Shown one piece after another: positions 1 through 5,318 of a stretch of 5,318 bases of DNA. The position numbers and the translations under genes were made by a program. Location of the stretch: NCBI GenBank assembly GCA_003519375.1, contig DOWV01000090.1:27177-32494 (forward strand), read 5' to 3'. The DNA comes from Bacteroidota bacterium (GTDB taxonomy: Bacteria > Bacteroidota > Ignavibacteria > UBA10030). The notes beneath the pieces are model-generated. The model was not told the origin of the DNA and made no database searches. It was given only the letters and a program-made list of their open reading frames with translations. How positions within the stretch are numbered: the first letter of the stretch is position 1; each line of letters begins with the position of its first letter.

Positions 1-232
1 TTCCTTCTTTCTTTCTCGCCGCAAGGTCGCTCACAGAGGCCTGAAGGTTGTACACATACTCGATATTCAATTTTGCGAGGAACACTTTGATTTTCAGCGG
101 CCCCGGACTCTGCCCGCACGAGGTCAGGAGCACCGGTTGTTCGAGCTTCACAGTTTGCTTTTGCGACCAGGCGGGAGACCAGATCAATGACATAACAATG
201 AGAATGCACAGGAGTACTGAAAGGCGTTTCAT
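1..232 (-). CDS. Secreted protein resembling DUF6305 family, 3' end beyond window (partial)
   Basis: The first 77 codons of a minus-strand gene are visible; the rest lies beyond the left edge. It starts with a clear signal peptide: MKR, a hydrophobic stretch at residues 4-18, then SPAWS with likely cleavage after Ser23, so the product should be exported. The mature part begins with a strand-rich segment containing PVLLTSCGQSPG (about residues 33-44) followed by LKIKVFLAKL, which resembles the start of DUF6305 proteins as I recall them. That assignment is from memory and only moderate. The ATG at 232 is chosen because AAGGAG (239-244) lies 6 bases upstream. That site overlaps the stop codon of pgsW, only 11 bases separate the two genes, and translation is probably coupled. 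The context suggests an accessory role in export, processing or anchoring of poly-gamma-glutamate. No catalytic motif can be seen in the visible part. Confidence 0.75.
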   Translation of the reverse strand, partial: MKRLSVLLCILIVMSLIWSPAWSQKQTVKLEQPVLLTSCGQSPGPLKIKVFLAKLNIEYVYNLQASVSDLAARKKEG

Positions 233-238
233 GAACTT

Positions 239-244
239 CTCCTT
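239..244 (-). promoter_or_regulatory. Ribosome binding site of the secreted DUF6305-like gene
   Basis: AAGGAG on the minus strand lies 6 bases before the ATG at 232 and shares its first base with the TGA stop of pgsW. It fixes the start of the downstream gene and points to translation coupled to the end of pgsW. Confidence 0.75.
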
Positions 245-1359
245 CAGGCTGGTGTTCTGTTGAAAGCACTTCGTCGAAAAACAAGGATGAGGACCAGTGC
301 GACGACGTAGAGAACGATGACGAGACCCGCCGGGCTCGTGAGCCCTATACGCGCATGCGCTTGGACCGCCCCCTCCACCTCCGGCAGCGGAACAGGATCC
401 CATGGGATGCCGTATTTCAGCACCAATCCCTTGATGTTCAGTACGTGTACCAACGGAATATGGCGGTTCGCCATCGCAAATACAACACCGTGCGTCTCTT
501 TCGCGTGAGGAATTTCCACGGTCCGATTGATACCTGGTTCGAGTTTCAAAATCAGCGGACTCGTGCCAAGGTCGGCGAAGTTTCCGCCAATGTTGACAAA
601 TGCCGCGATCCGCCTTGATCCGTTCGCACCGAAATAGAGCCGGAGGCGCCGGGCGACGTTCTGCTGCAGGTCCGGTTCGAAGAGGAACGGAATACCGGAA
701 CGTTTGATCTTTTCGACAAGCGCCATTCGCACTTCTGATTCAAATTCATTTCCGACATCATCGGCGCCGCCGAGCGAGACTGCCTCAGGAACACGGTTGA
801 ACACTCCCGCACTGTCCAGCATCGTCAGGATGTCCAGCAATGTCATCTCTGTCCGCGTGGCGCCATACGAGGAAGAACCAAGAGACGCAATCATCAAAGG
901 TGTGACACCGAGAGCTTCCGACGCTGCCAGCGTCGCGATTGCCATCGACGGAAACGATCCGGAGCAGCCAACAGCGACGGTATCTCCTTTTTTGACCCCT
1001 GCTTCTTTGAGAAGCTGAGCCATCATTCCCGCCATTGCCGGATTTGTCGTGGTTCGTTTCGCTTCGAGATTTCCCAGAGTCGTGGTGAGCCCGGTATACT
1101 CGTCGCCGACAAGACCCGTGTGGTTTGGATCCACGTTGTCGTCAAAACGAAGTCCTCTGGACAGAAACCCGGCCCGCACCACTTCGACCGCTTGCTGCAT
1201 TTTCATTGCGGCTTGAGCGGACGCAAGCGTGTCAGAGACGGCATCTGCCGGCCGAGACCATTCCACCGCTCCATATGCGACGAGGCTCAGAATGCCGCAC
1301 CACAATAACACCCTGGTGCGAGGATCACTGATAGATATGTGTGGTAAGAAGGAAGTCAC
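244..1359 (-). CDS. pgsW: Poly-gamma-glutamate system protein PgsW
   Basis: This 371-residue protein matches the PgsW family (poly-gamma-glutamate system protein), found beside pgsB and pgsC in some bacteria; its biochemical activity is not established as far as I know. A membrane segment at about residues 16-33 and a second near the C-terminus (about 344-361, followed by FRR) would hold a large central domain at the membrane. That domain has glycine-rich, alpha/beta-like motifs: GDTVAVGCSGSFPSMA (125-140), SLGSSSYGAT (159-168), SLGGADD (195-201) and FVNIGGNFADLG (254-265). The GCSGSFP turn resembles a ligand-binding loop or nucleophile elbow, but no activity is proved by it. The start is GTG at 1359: an in-frame TAA three codons upstream excludes a longer protein, and no good Shine-Dalgarno precedes it, so a start slightly downstream (for example GTG at codon 17, the first residue of VLLWCG) is possible. 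The gene sits 191 bases after pgsC and 11 bases before the secreted protein gene. Confidence 0.87.
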   Translation of the reverse strand: MTSFLPHISISDPRTRVLLWCGILSLVAYGAVEWSRPADAVSDTLASAQAAMKMQQAVEVVRAGFLSRGLRFDDNVDPNHTGLVGDEYTGLTTTLGNLEAKRTTTNPAMAGMMAQLLKEAGVKKGDTVAVGCSGSFPSMAIATLAASEALGVTPLMIASLGSSSYGATRTEMTLLDILTMLDSAGVFNRVPEAVSLGGADDVGNEFESEVRMALVEKIKRSGIPFLFEPDLQQNVARRLRLYFGANGSRRIAAFVNIGGNFADLGTSPLILKLEPGINRTVEIPHAKETHGVVFAMANRHIPLVHVLNIKGLVLKYGIPWDPVPLPEVEGAVQAHARIGLTSPAGLVIVLYVVALVLILVFRRSAFNRTPA

Positions 1360-1416
1360 AGCATCAGTTTAGGATGTCACGGAAACTCGAACATAAGTAA
1401 ATGCGTCAGCGTGAGC

Positions 1417-1457
1417 GGGTCTGCGCCAGAGGCGCATCAGCCTCCGGCTGAGAACCC
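1417..1457. repeat. Twin tight hairpins inside a short closing stem
   Basis: Two perfect inverted repeats lie side by side with no base between them: TGCGCC-AGA-GGCGCA (1422-1436) and TCAGCC-TCC-GGCTGA (1437-1451). Each has a 6-base stem and a 3-base loop. The flanks GGGT (1417-1420) and ACCC (1454-1457) can pair to close the whole into a three-way junction. The arms are GC-rich. No T run follows on either strand, so it does not look like a simple terminator. It may be a REP-like dispersed repeat, an RNA processing or stabilising element between pgsC and pgsW, or a degraded mobile-element end. Confidence 0.65.
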
Positions 1458-1480
1458 TCTTATTTGCATCATATGACACG

Positions 1481-1529
1481 TTTCGACGAAGCCTGTTCTG
1501 AGCGAAGCCGAAGGGCTCAACGTGACGGA
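1481..1529. repeat. Probable dispersed intergenic repeat (CTGAGCGAAG-CGAAGG type)
   Basis: The segment contains CTGTTCTGAGCGAAGCCGA followed by AGGGCTCAACGTGACGG. From memory it resembles a degenerate form of a short repeat often seen between genes in many environmental bacterial genomes, with a CCTGAGCGAAGTCGAAGG core and a CGTGACG tail. Internally GAGC (1500-1503) can pair with GCTC (1515-1518), and AGCC-GAAG-GGCT (1506-1517) forms a smaller alternative hairpin. Only one copy is in the window, so its repeat status cannot be shown here. Confidence 0.45.
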
Positions 1530-1550
1530 GTTTTGTTTTTCAGAAGTCTG

Positions 1551-1988
1551 CTAAGCAGCGAGACCAAGCATTCTACCCACCAAATAAGCAGCGATTGTCA
1601 CGGTGACAAGAGATCCCGTCGTCGGCAGGATGCCTTGCTTTTCGAAGTTGTTGGCAATCAGGCCCGGAACGACCCATCCGATCACTCTGAATTCCAACGC
1701 TGCAGGATGAACCATCGGAAACAGCTGAATCCAGACATAGGCCCAGAGCGAGCCGACCAGGACCATGAACACGAACATGCGCCGGCCAAAAATGATCACG
1801 TATTGCGAAAGAATTCGGTAACAGATCAGCGTAAGCAGCGCTGCGACAAGTGTCCCGGCGAGACGTGTCGGCTGGTTCAGGAAAAGGATAAGGTAACTCG
1901 GAACGATGAGTCCCCCCGGGGAGAATCCCGTGGCTCCGGCGAACAGAAGCGAGACTATCAGCGCCAGGAACACCATTTCAAGTTCCAT
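1551..1988 (-). CDS. pgsC: Poly-gamma-glutamate synthesis membrane protein PgsC (CapC)
   Basis: This 145-residue, highly hydrophobic protein has the length (about 149) and landmarks of PgsC/CapC: TGFSPGGLIVPSY (20-32), FGRR (67-70) and IGWVVPGLIANNFEKQG (103-119). Several membrane-spanning segments are apparent (roughly 5-18, 27-37, 42-58, 71-90 and 123-142). In known systems PgsC works with PgsB as the membrane-bound core of the ATP-dependent poly-gamma-glutamate synthetase and may help pass the chain through the membrane. The ATG at 1988 is chosen over longer in-frame options because it matches the family N-terminus and has GGAG (1995-1998) 6 bases upstream. It overlaps the end of pgsB by 11 bases, which implies coupled translation. 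An ATG at 2000 (MEKRMELE) is in frame but less well placed. The reading frame extends further upstream only inside pgsB, out of phase with it. Confidence 0.92.
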   Translation of the reverse strand: MELEMVFLALIVSLLFAGATGFSPGGLIVPSYLILFLNQPTRLAGTLVAALLTLICYRILSQYVIIFGRRMFVFMVLVGSLWAYVWIQLFPMVHPAALEFRVIGWVVPGLIANNFEKQGILPTTGSLVTVTIAAYLVGRMLGLAA

Positions 1989-3147
1989 ACGCTTCTCCAT
2001 TCCCGTTCCAGTGTTCCACGAGCCGTGCGCCGATTCCACCGATGTTGCCGAATCCGAAAACGACTGCGCGATCCCGCACTTGAGATGCGATGAATTGCAT
2101 GATCTCTCGCGGATCGTCCGAACCGAGGACGCTCGCTTCCTTGATCTTCCTTGCCAACGCGCGGGCATGTCCGCCAACGACGTATAACGAATCGAACATA
2201 TCGCCGTCCGATCCCGTCAACGCCCCCGCCCACTGCATCGTCCGGTCAGCCCTGTCGCTCCGAAGGTGCAGAAGTCCTGTGAAAGAAGCGGCGGAGCCGG
2301 AGAGCGTTTTGCGGGTTGAACCGAGCAACTGCTTTGTGGAAACCGGATCGTTCGCCGCAAATGCATTCACAACAAATAGCTCTTTACCATCCGTTCTGTA
2401 CTTCCAGATCTTGAATTCGCCGATATCGTAGGCCGCAAGGTTCATTCCCCGGGTTGTCACCTCGTCGGCAATTCCCATTGTCCGGGCAGCCGTCGTCACC
2501 AGATCGTAGTTACCGGAAAGCACCGTTCGCCCGCAACGATGAATATCCGAAGCGAGAGAAGCTGCAGCTCCTGCCGGTGAAGAATGAACCTTGACTTTCG
2601 ACGCAGATGGGGCCGTAGATTGCAGCAGTTCCTGATATTCACCAGGCAGAATCACGTTCGCTCCGGGAACGAGATCGAGGCCCAGCACACGAGCAATCTC
2701 CTCTTCTGTCTCACCCATGGCTTCTGTGTGGTCAAGGCGAACATTGGTCAACAAGACGGTATCGGGCTTCAGGATTTGGTGTGATTCAACGAGGTGGTTA
2801 GCAGGGTGAACGCTCATGATCTCAACGACAAGGCAGTCGACGCCAAGGGATGCAGCTCTCCTGAGAGTCGCTTTTTGCTCAAGAATGGAGACCATCCCGC
2901 GCCGTGGCACTTCGCGAATGGTGCCATCCGGATAAACGTATTGTGCCTGAGAGCCTGTGGTTTTCGCCAGCACTTTTCGCCCGCTCTCCCGGAGGACGGA
3001 CGCGAGGAGCCGGACAACGCTCGACTTGCCCCGTGTGCCGGTGACGGTGATAACCTGAGGCACCTGCCGGCGAAGGCGGTCAAGCGCTATGCGCTCGTAG
3101 ATGAGATAGAGAAGAAAAGCCGTTAGGGCGAGAATGAGAAATGTCAA
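1978..3147 (-). CDS. pgsB: Poly-gamma-glutamate synthase PgsB (CapB), Mur-ligase-like amide ligase
   Basis: This 389-residue protein is the ATP-dependent ligase of the PGA synthetase, related to Mur and folylpolyglutamate ligases. It is expected to activate the growing chain as an acyl phosphate and add glutamate through the gamma-carboxyl. A membrane anchor (residues 2-17) is followed by the P-loop GTRGKSS (37-43), the metal-binding region EIMSVHP (109-115, Glu109), NVRLDH (135-140), NAFAANDPVST (261-271), RSDRADRT (296-303) and GFGNIGG (365-371), all typical of CapB/PgsB. The length matches Bacillus PgsB (about 393), and the P-loop falls at the same distance from the N-terminus. The start is TTG at 3147: an in-frame TGA three codons upstream rules out a longer form, and the next in-frame ATG is far inside. 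Only a weak GAG (5 bases before) serves as ribosome site, so initiation may be low. It lies 64 bases after the endonuclease gene, with no clear terminator between. Confidence 0.93.
   Translation of the reverse strand: MTFLILALTAFLLYLIYERIALDRLRRQVPQVITVTGTRGKSSVVRLLASVLRESGRKVLAKTTGSQAQYVYPDGTIREVPRRGMVSILEQKATLRRAASLGVDCLVVEIMSVHPANHLVESHQILKPDTVLLTNVRLDHTEAMGETEEEIARVLGLDLVPGANVILPGEYQELLQSTAPSASKVKVHSSPAGAAASLASDIHRCGRTVLSGNYDLVTTAARTMGIADEVTTRGMNLAAYDIGEFKIWKYRTDGKELFVVNAFAANDPVSTKQLLGSTRKTLSGSAASFTGLLHLRSDRADRTMQWAGALTGSDGDMFDSLYVVGGHARALARKIKEASVLGSDDPREIMQFIASQVRDRAVVFGFGNIGGIGARLVEHWNGNGEAYGT
1995..1998 (-). promoter_or_regulatory. Ribosome binding site of pgsC, inside the end of pgsB
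   Basis: GGAG lies 6 bases before the ATG at 1988, within the last codons of pgsB. It decides between the two nearby in-frame ATGs at 1988 and 2000. Confidence 0.65.
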
Positions 3148-3211
3148 ACCTGCTCAACGAGGAAGATGGAGGTTGCTGATACAGTCGGTCTGATCTCAGA
3201 AAGGTTACGAT

Positions 3212-4348
3212 TTAGGTTGCTTGGAGAAGTGCAGCCCAATCTTTTCGATGAGGTATTGGTGACCCAACGCGGTCGAGTTCTACTCCTACGTCATGAAGAA
3301 AATCAACTCTTCCCGATTCACCCAAAACCATCAATAGACTCGTCGCAAAGCTGAGCAACTCAACAACATATGTGTTCTGACCGCTTACAAATTCGCTCGC
3401 CATCCGATCGTTGATTTGTTCCAAATCGGCATGCGCGATACCTTCCTGGGCCACGAACATTATTTCGCTTATCTTTTTGGATCTTGCAAACGAGAGCTTG
3501 GAATCCATCTGTACGAGCGAAAGCGTTCTGTCTTTGACTTCAACTATAAGAACGATTTTCCCTTTGCGCCAACATTCAATGTCCGCGACCATGCCTGAGG
3601 AGACATCAGCAGCATTCACTTTCTGTCGTCGCACTTCATCAAAGAGGCCAAAATTCTTTCCGATGACCCGGAAAAGGGCTGTAACAAGTGCTTCTAGCCT
3701 GTCCCCACCAGATTTGGTCGAGAGGAACTTCTTCATTATGCCAAGAGTATTTTGCAGACTCACCTTGTTTGGTACCGGGTAAGTCACGGTGACATCATCG
3801 AGCATGTCATAAATGAAACATAGGATTTGGTCGAAAACCCGACGAGGCAGCGTCGGGTCATCCGAGCATTCCACCTCTTCTAGAATCGCGACAAGTTTGT
3901 CCCAATCCTCCTTGTTTTTTTGTCTTCCTCGGTTCTTCTTCGTAACGGAGTCGCAGCGTAGAGGATTGTTGACATATGGTTCAGCAGAGCCTCCCAATAC
4001 CTGATGATTCTCTTGGTCGAAAGGAACGATAACTCCGTGAGCAATTGTTCGAGCGTCAAAAGCACCTTCCGATTTAAACAAAGCCTGAAGGGATCGGCAA
4101 TCGACTTTAGAATTCACGCACTTGCAGAGAATCTGTGTGGGGAGGACATATCGGTATGTCTTAGTCTTGCTTCTAAGACATTTCTCGATACGTTCCTTCA
4201 ATCGCGAGTGCTTTCCTGAAAGCGGGTCTTGACATTCCTCTTCGGCGCGATCCACCACTATCGGGTGCCAACGATCGTTGAGATACTGCTTGCATTGATC
4301 CGAGAAGGACCTTTCATCTAACTTAGCAGTCATAAATAATTGGTCCAT
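3212..4348 (-). CDS. SacI-family type II restriction endonuclease
   Basis: This 378-residue protein is most likely the nuclease of a type II restriction-modification system. The N-terminal half carries DCRSLQALF (83-91), FDARTIAHGVIVPF (97-110) and LGGSAEPYVNNPLR (118-131), which resemble the N-terminal region of the SacI family as I recall it. The C-terminal half has a PD-(D/E)XK-like core: GGDRLEALV (214-222), VADIEC (254-259, with Asp256) and VLIVEVKDR (266-274, with Glu270 and Lys272), the expected metal and catalytic residues. It directly follows and overlaps a DNA adenine methylase, the usual partner arrangement. The start is uncertain: ATG at 4348 (19-base overlap, weak GAG 5 bases upstream) or ATG at 4333, which gives a classic ATGA stop-start overlap with the methylase and removes five residues. 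Target sequence cannot be read from the protein; relatives of SacI need not cut GAGCTC. Sampled lines look more AT-rich than the pgs genes, which suggests transfer. Confidence 0.8.
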   Translation of the reverse strand: MDQLFMTAKLDERSFSDQCKQYLNDRWHPIVVDRAEEECQDPLSGKHSRLKERIEKCLRSKTKTYRYVLPTQILCKCVNSKVDCRSLQALFKSEGAFDARTIAHGVIVPFDQENHQVLGGSAEPYVNNPLRCDSVTKKNRGRQKNKEDWDKLVAILEEVECSDDPTLPRRVFDQILCFIYDMLDDVTVTYPVPNKVSLQNTLGIMKKFLSTKSGGDRLEALVTALFRVIGKNFGLFDEVRRQKVNAADVSSGMVADIECWRKGKIVLIVEVKDRTLSLVQMDSKLSFARSKKISEIMFVAQEGIAHADLEQINDRMASEFVSGQNTYVVELLSFATSLLMVLGESGRVDFLHDVGVELDRVGSPIPHRKDWAALLQAT

Positions 4349-5187
4349 AGTCGCTCTGTTCTATCTGACTTGATCGACAGAGCTTTCTTTGTCTTCGCTG
4401 TATGGACGTGCCACCCCCGGTATAATCTATCCATCAAGGCACATTGATATCCCGAGATTGCTACCTTGCCTTTCACATTCCTTAAGACCTTGGCTAGCTT
4501 CTCATGTGCCTCGTCACTCATCTCATATCCATAGGCCTTACTATCACCTCTTGACTCATGTGGATATGGTGGATCACAGTAGAACAGGGTGTTTTTGCTG
4601 TCATAGCGGCGGATTACTGCGTATGCATCATCGTTTTCGATTTGGACTCTCAATAATCTGGTAGCAATGTGTTCTAAACCTTCAACACTTCTTAGCCAAC
4701 GGGAGACTGCTCCCGCCATTCCGGCACGCGACGTTTCGAGACAATTCGCCCATCTTCCCAACGAAGCAGTTTGTGCAAGTCCCGTCCTGACCTGTCGAGC
4801 CCTAATGAAAAATCTCCTCGCTCGTTCAACGTCCGATAGATGCTTGCCATTTCCATTAGATTTTATGGCTTCGTGAAACTCCTCGCGGGAAAAAGGAGTC
4901 ATTCCAATCGCATAGATAAGATCGTCCTTTTTCTCACGGAGGACTCTGAAGAAGTTCGTTACTTCACCGTCGATATCGTTGTAGGTTTCGACTGGCGAAG
5001 GTTTCCTATTCATCAATACGGCTGCAGAACCTCCAAACGGCTCACAGTAATGCTGAGTTTCGGGGAGCAAAGGTAACAGCCAATCAAGATGGCTATACTT
5101 TCCCCCGTACCAACCGAACGCAATGAGCTTCTTGCGTTGTCGCCCAGTGTCCAAAACAGGCTTCGGAACCAATGCTACCTTTCCCAT
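4330..5187 (-). CDS. Class D12 (Dam-like) adenine-N6 DNA methyltransferase
   Basis: This 285-residue enzyme transfers a methyl group from S-adenosylmethionine to N6 of adenine in a specific DNA sequence and should protect the host from the endonuclease encoded next. Motifs appear in the order of the alpha (D12) class: FGWYGGK (24-30), the SAM-binding EPFGGSAAVL (49-58), YNDID (69-73), the catalytic DPPY (205-208) and VAISGY (242-247). The region between YNDID and DPPY should hold the target-recognition part. The length is normal for the family and the gene looks intact. The ATG at 5187 is chosen because AGGAGG (5193-5198) lies 5 bases upstream; the in-frame GTG at 5193 overlaps that site and is an unlikely start. 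The 3' end overlaps the endonuclease gene, so the two are probably translated together, with methylase made first. Confidence 0.93.
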   Translation of the reverse strand: MGKVALVPKPVLDTGRQRKKLIAFGWYGGKYSHLDWLLPLLPETQHYCEPFGGSAAVLMNRKPSPVETYNDIDGEVTNFFRVLREKKDDLIYAIGMTPFSREEFHEAIKSNGNGKHLSDVERARRFFIRARQVRTGLAQTASLGRWANCLETSRAGMAGAVSRWLRSVEGLEHIATRLLRVQIENDDAYAVIRRYDSKNTLFYCDPPYPHESRGDSKAYGYEMSDEAHEKLAKVLRNVKGKVAISGYQCALMDRLYRGWHVHTAKTKKALSIKSDRTERLWTNYL

Positions 5188-5192
5188 CTCCA

Positions 5193-5198
5193 CCTCCT
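5193..5198 (-). promoter_or_regulatory. Strong ribosome binding site of the methylase gene
   Basis: A perfect AGGAGG lies 5 bases before the ATG at 5187. It is the best Shine-Dalgarno site in the window and places the true start at 5187, not at the GTG at 5193. It contrasts with the weak site before the endonuclease, which would favour methylase over nuclease. Confidence 0.85.
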
Positions 5199-5204
5199 AT
5201 GCCC

Positions 5205-5318
5205 TCAAATATATCTTAACTTCACCAAGGTATCAAGGACGTCCGCAGATACCCCAGATCGGTTCAATACTGATCGCTTTGCGAAATCAACTATATGGGT
5301 AGTATTCATCATACGTGA
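5205..5318 (-). CDS. Unrecognised reading frame, 3' end of an upstream gene or a small protein (partial)
   Basis: A minus-strand frame is open from the right edge to a TGA at 5205-5207. It gives 37 residues ending in VSADVLDTLVKLRYI, with an earlier HIVDFAKRSVLNRSG. The composition (regular hydrophobic spacing, charged helix-like segments) looks protein-like. Two adjacent ATGs (5312 and 5309) could start a 35- or 34-residue small protein, but the frame is also open through the edge, so it may be the end of a longer gene. The stop is 17 bases before the methylase ATG, with the strong AGGAGG in between, a spacing typical of operon neighbours. In this position a controller (C) protein, another modification subunit or an unrelated gene are all possible. 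I do not recognise it, and a chance open frame of this length cannot be excluded. Confidence 0.35.
   Translation of the reverse strand, partial: SRMMNTTHIVDFAKRSVLNRSGVSADVLDTLVKLRYI

Larger units (their letters stand above)
1360..1550. other. pgsC-pgsW intergenic region with hairpins and repeat
   Basis: This 191-base non-coding gap breaks an otherwise compact operon. It holds two tandem hairpins (1422-1451) and a stretch resembling a dispersed intergenic repeat (1481-1529). No convincing -35/-10 promoter and no minus-strand hairpin with a trailing T run was found, so read-through from pgsC to pgsW is the simplest reading. The 40 or so bases directly before pgsW lack a Shine-Dalgarno site. 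Confidence 0.6.

Noticed and set aside
1417..1457. tRNA or other structured RNA gene
   Set aside because: Only two arms plus a short closing stem are present; there is no anticodon arm, T-loop consensus or acceptor stem.
1500..1542. Plus-strand hairpin (GAGC...GCTC) followed by TTTTGTTTTT, like an intrinsic terminator
   Set aside because: The stem is only about 4 bases, about 13 bases separate it from the T run, and there is no plus-strand gene to terminate. On the minus strand the order is wrong for a terminator.
1464..2093. Long plus-strand open frame opposite pgsC (209 residues)
   Set aside because: It is antisense to the well-supported pgsC and the end of pgsB, rich in Arg/His/Glu/Gln as expected for a shadow frame, and resembles no family.
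1989..2177. N-terminal extension of pgsC up to a TTG at 2177
   Set aside because: It lies inside pgsB, has no membrane or family features, and the ATG at 1988 with GGAG upstream matches known PgsC N-termini.
3189..3200. Short inverted repeat TCTGA-TC-TCAGA between endonuclease and pgsB, possible operator
   Set aside because: Arms of 5 bases with a 2-base spacer occur often by chance, and no second copy was found near another start.
5188..5193. GTG at 5193 as methylase start
   Set aside because: It overlaps the AGGAGG ribosome site that serves the ATG at 5187 and would have no site of its own.
1..5318. CRISPR array, transposase or integrase that would explain the module junction
   Set aside because: No regularly spaced repeats, recombinase motifs or terminal inverted repeats flanking the restriction-modification genes were seen in the window.

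Overview
The window carries two gene groups, all read on the minus strand, so transcription runs from high to low coordinates. It is bacterial: the genes are tightly spaced and overlapping, with Shine-Dalgarno sites and TTG and GTG starts. Gene content and a degenerate dispersed repeat (about 1481-1529) would fit an environmental Bacteroidota/Ignavibacteria-type genome. That placement is a guess from general resemblance, not something the sequence proves.

The right half (about 3212-5318) is a two-gene restriction-modification module. A class D12 (Dam-like) adenine-N6 DNA methyltransferase (5187-4330) overlaps a SacI-family restriction endonuclease (4348-3212). Just before the methylase, with its stop codon 17 bases upstream of the methylase start, lies the end of another minus-strand reading frame that runs off the window. 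It may be an upstream gene of the same operon or a small protein. In the few lines hand-counted, the endonuclease is more AT-rich than the left half, which fits a transferred defence module.

The left half (1-3147) is a poly-gamma-glutamate (PGA) type operon. In order of transcription it has pgsB (amide ligase, TTG start), pgsC (membrane partner, overlapping pgsB by 11 bases), a 191-base intergenic region rich in hairpins and repeats, pgsW (membrane-anchored PGA system protein of unknown activity) and the start of a secreted protein resembling family DUF6305, cut off by the window edge. PgsB and PgsC would form the membrane synthetase that joins glutamates through the gamma-carboxyl group. PgsW and the secreted protein are expected to act outside or at the membrane. 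No pgsA/capA is visible; it may lie beyond the left edge or be absent.

No tRNA, rRNA, CRISPR array or transposase was seen. No stretch longer than 300 bases lacks a gene. The most unusual items are the PgsW/DUF6305 branch of the PGA system, the paired tight hairpins between pgsC and pgsW, the pairing of a SacI-family nuclease with an adenine methylase, and the unexplained reading frame at the right edge.
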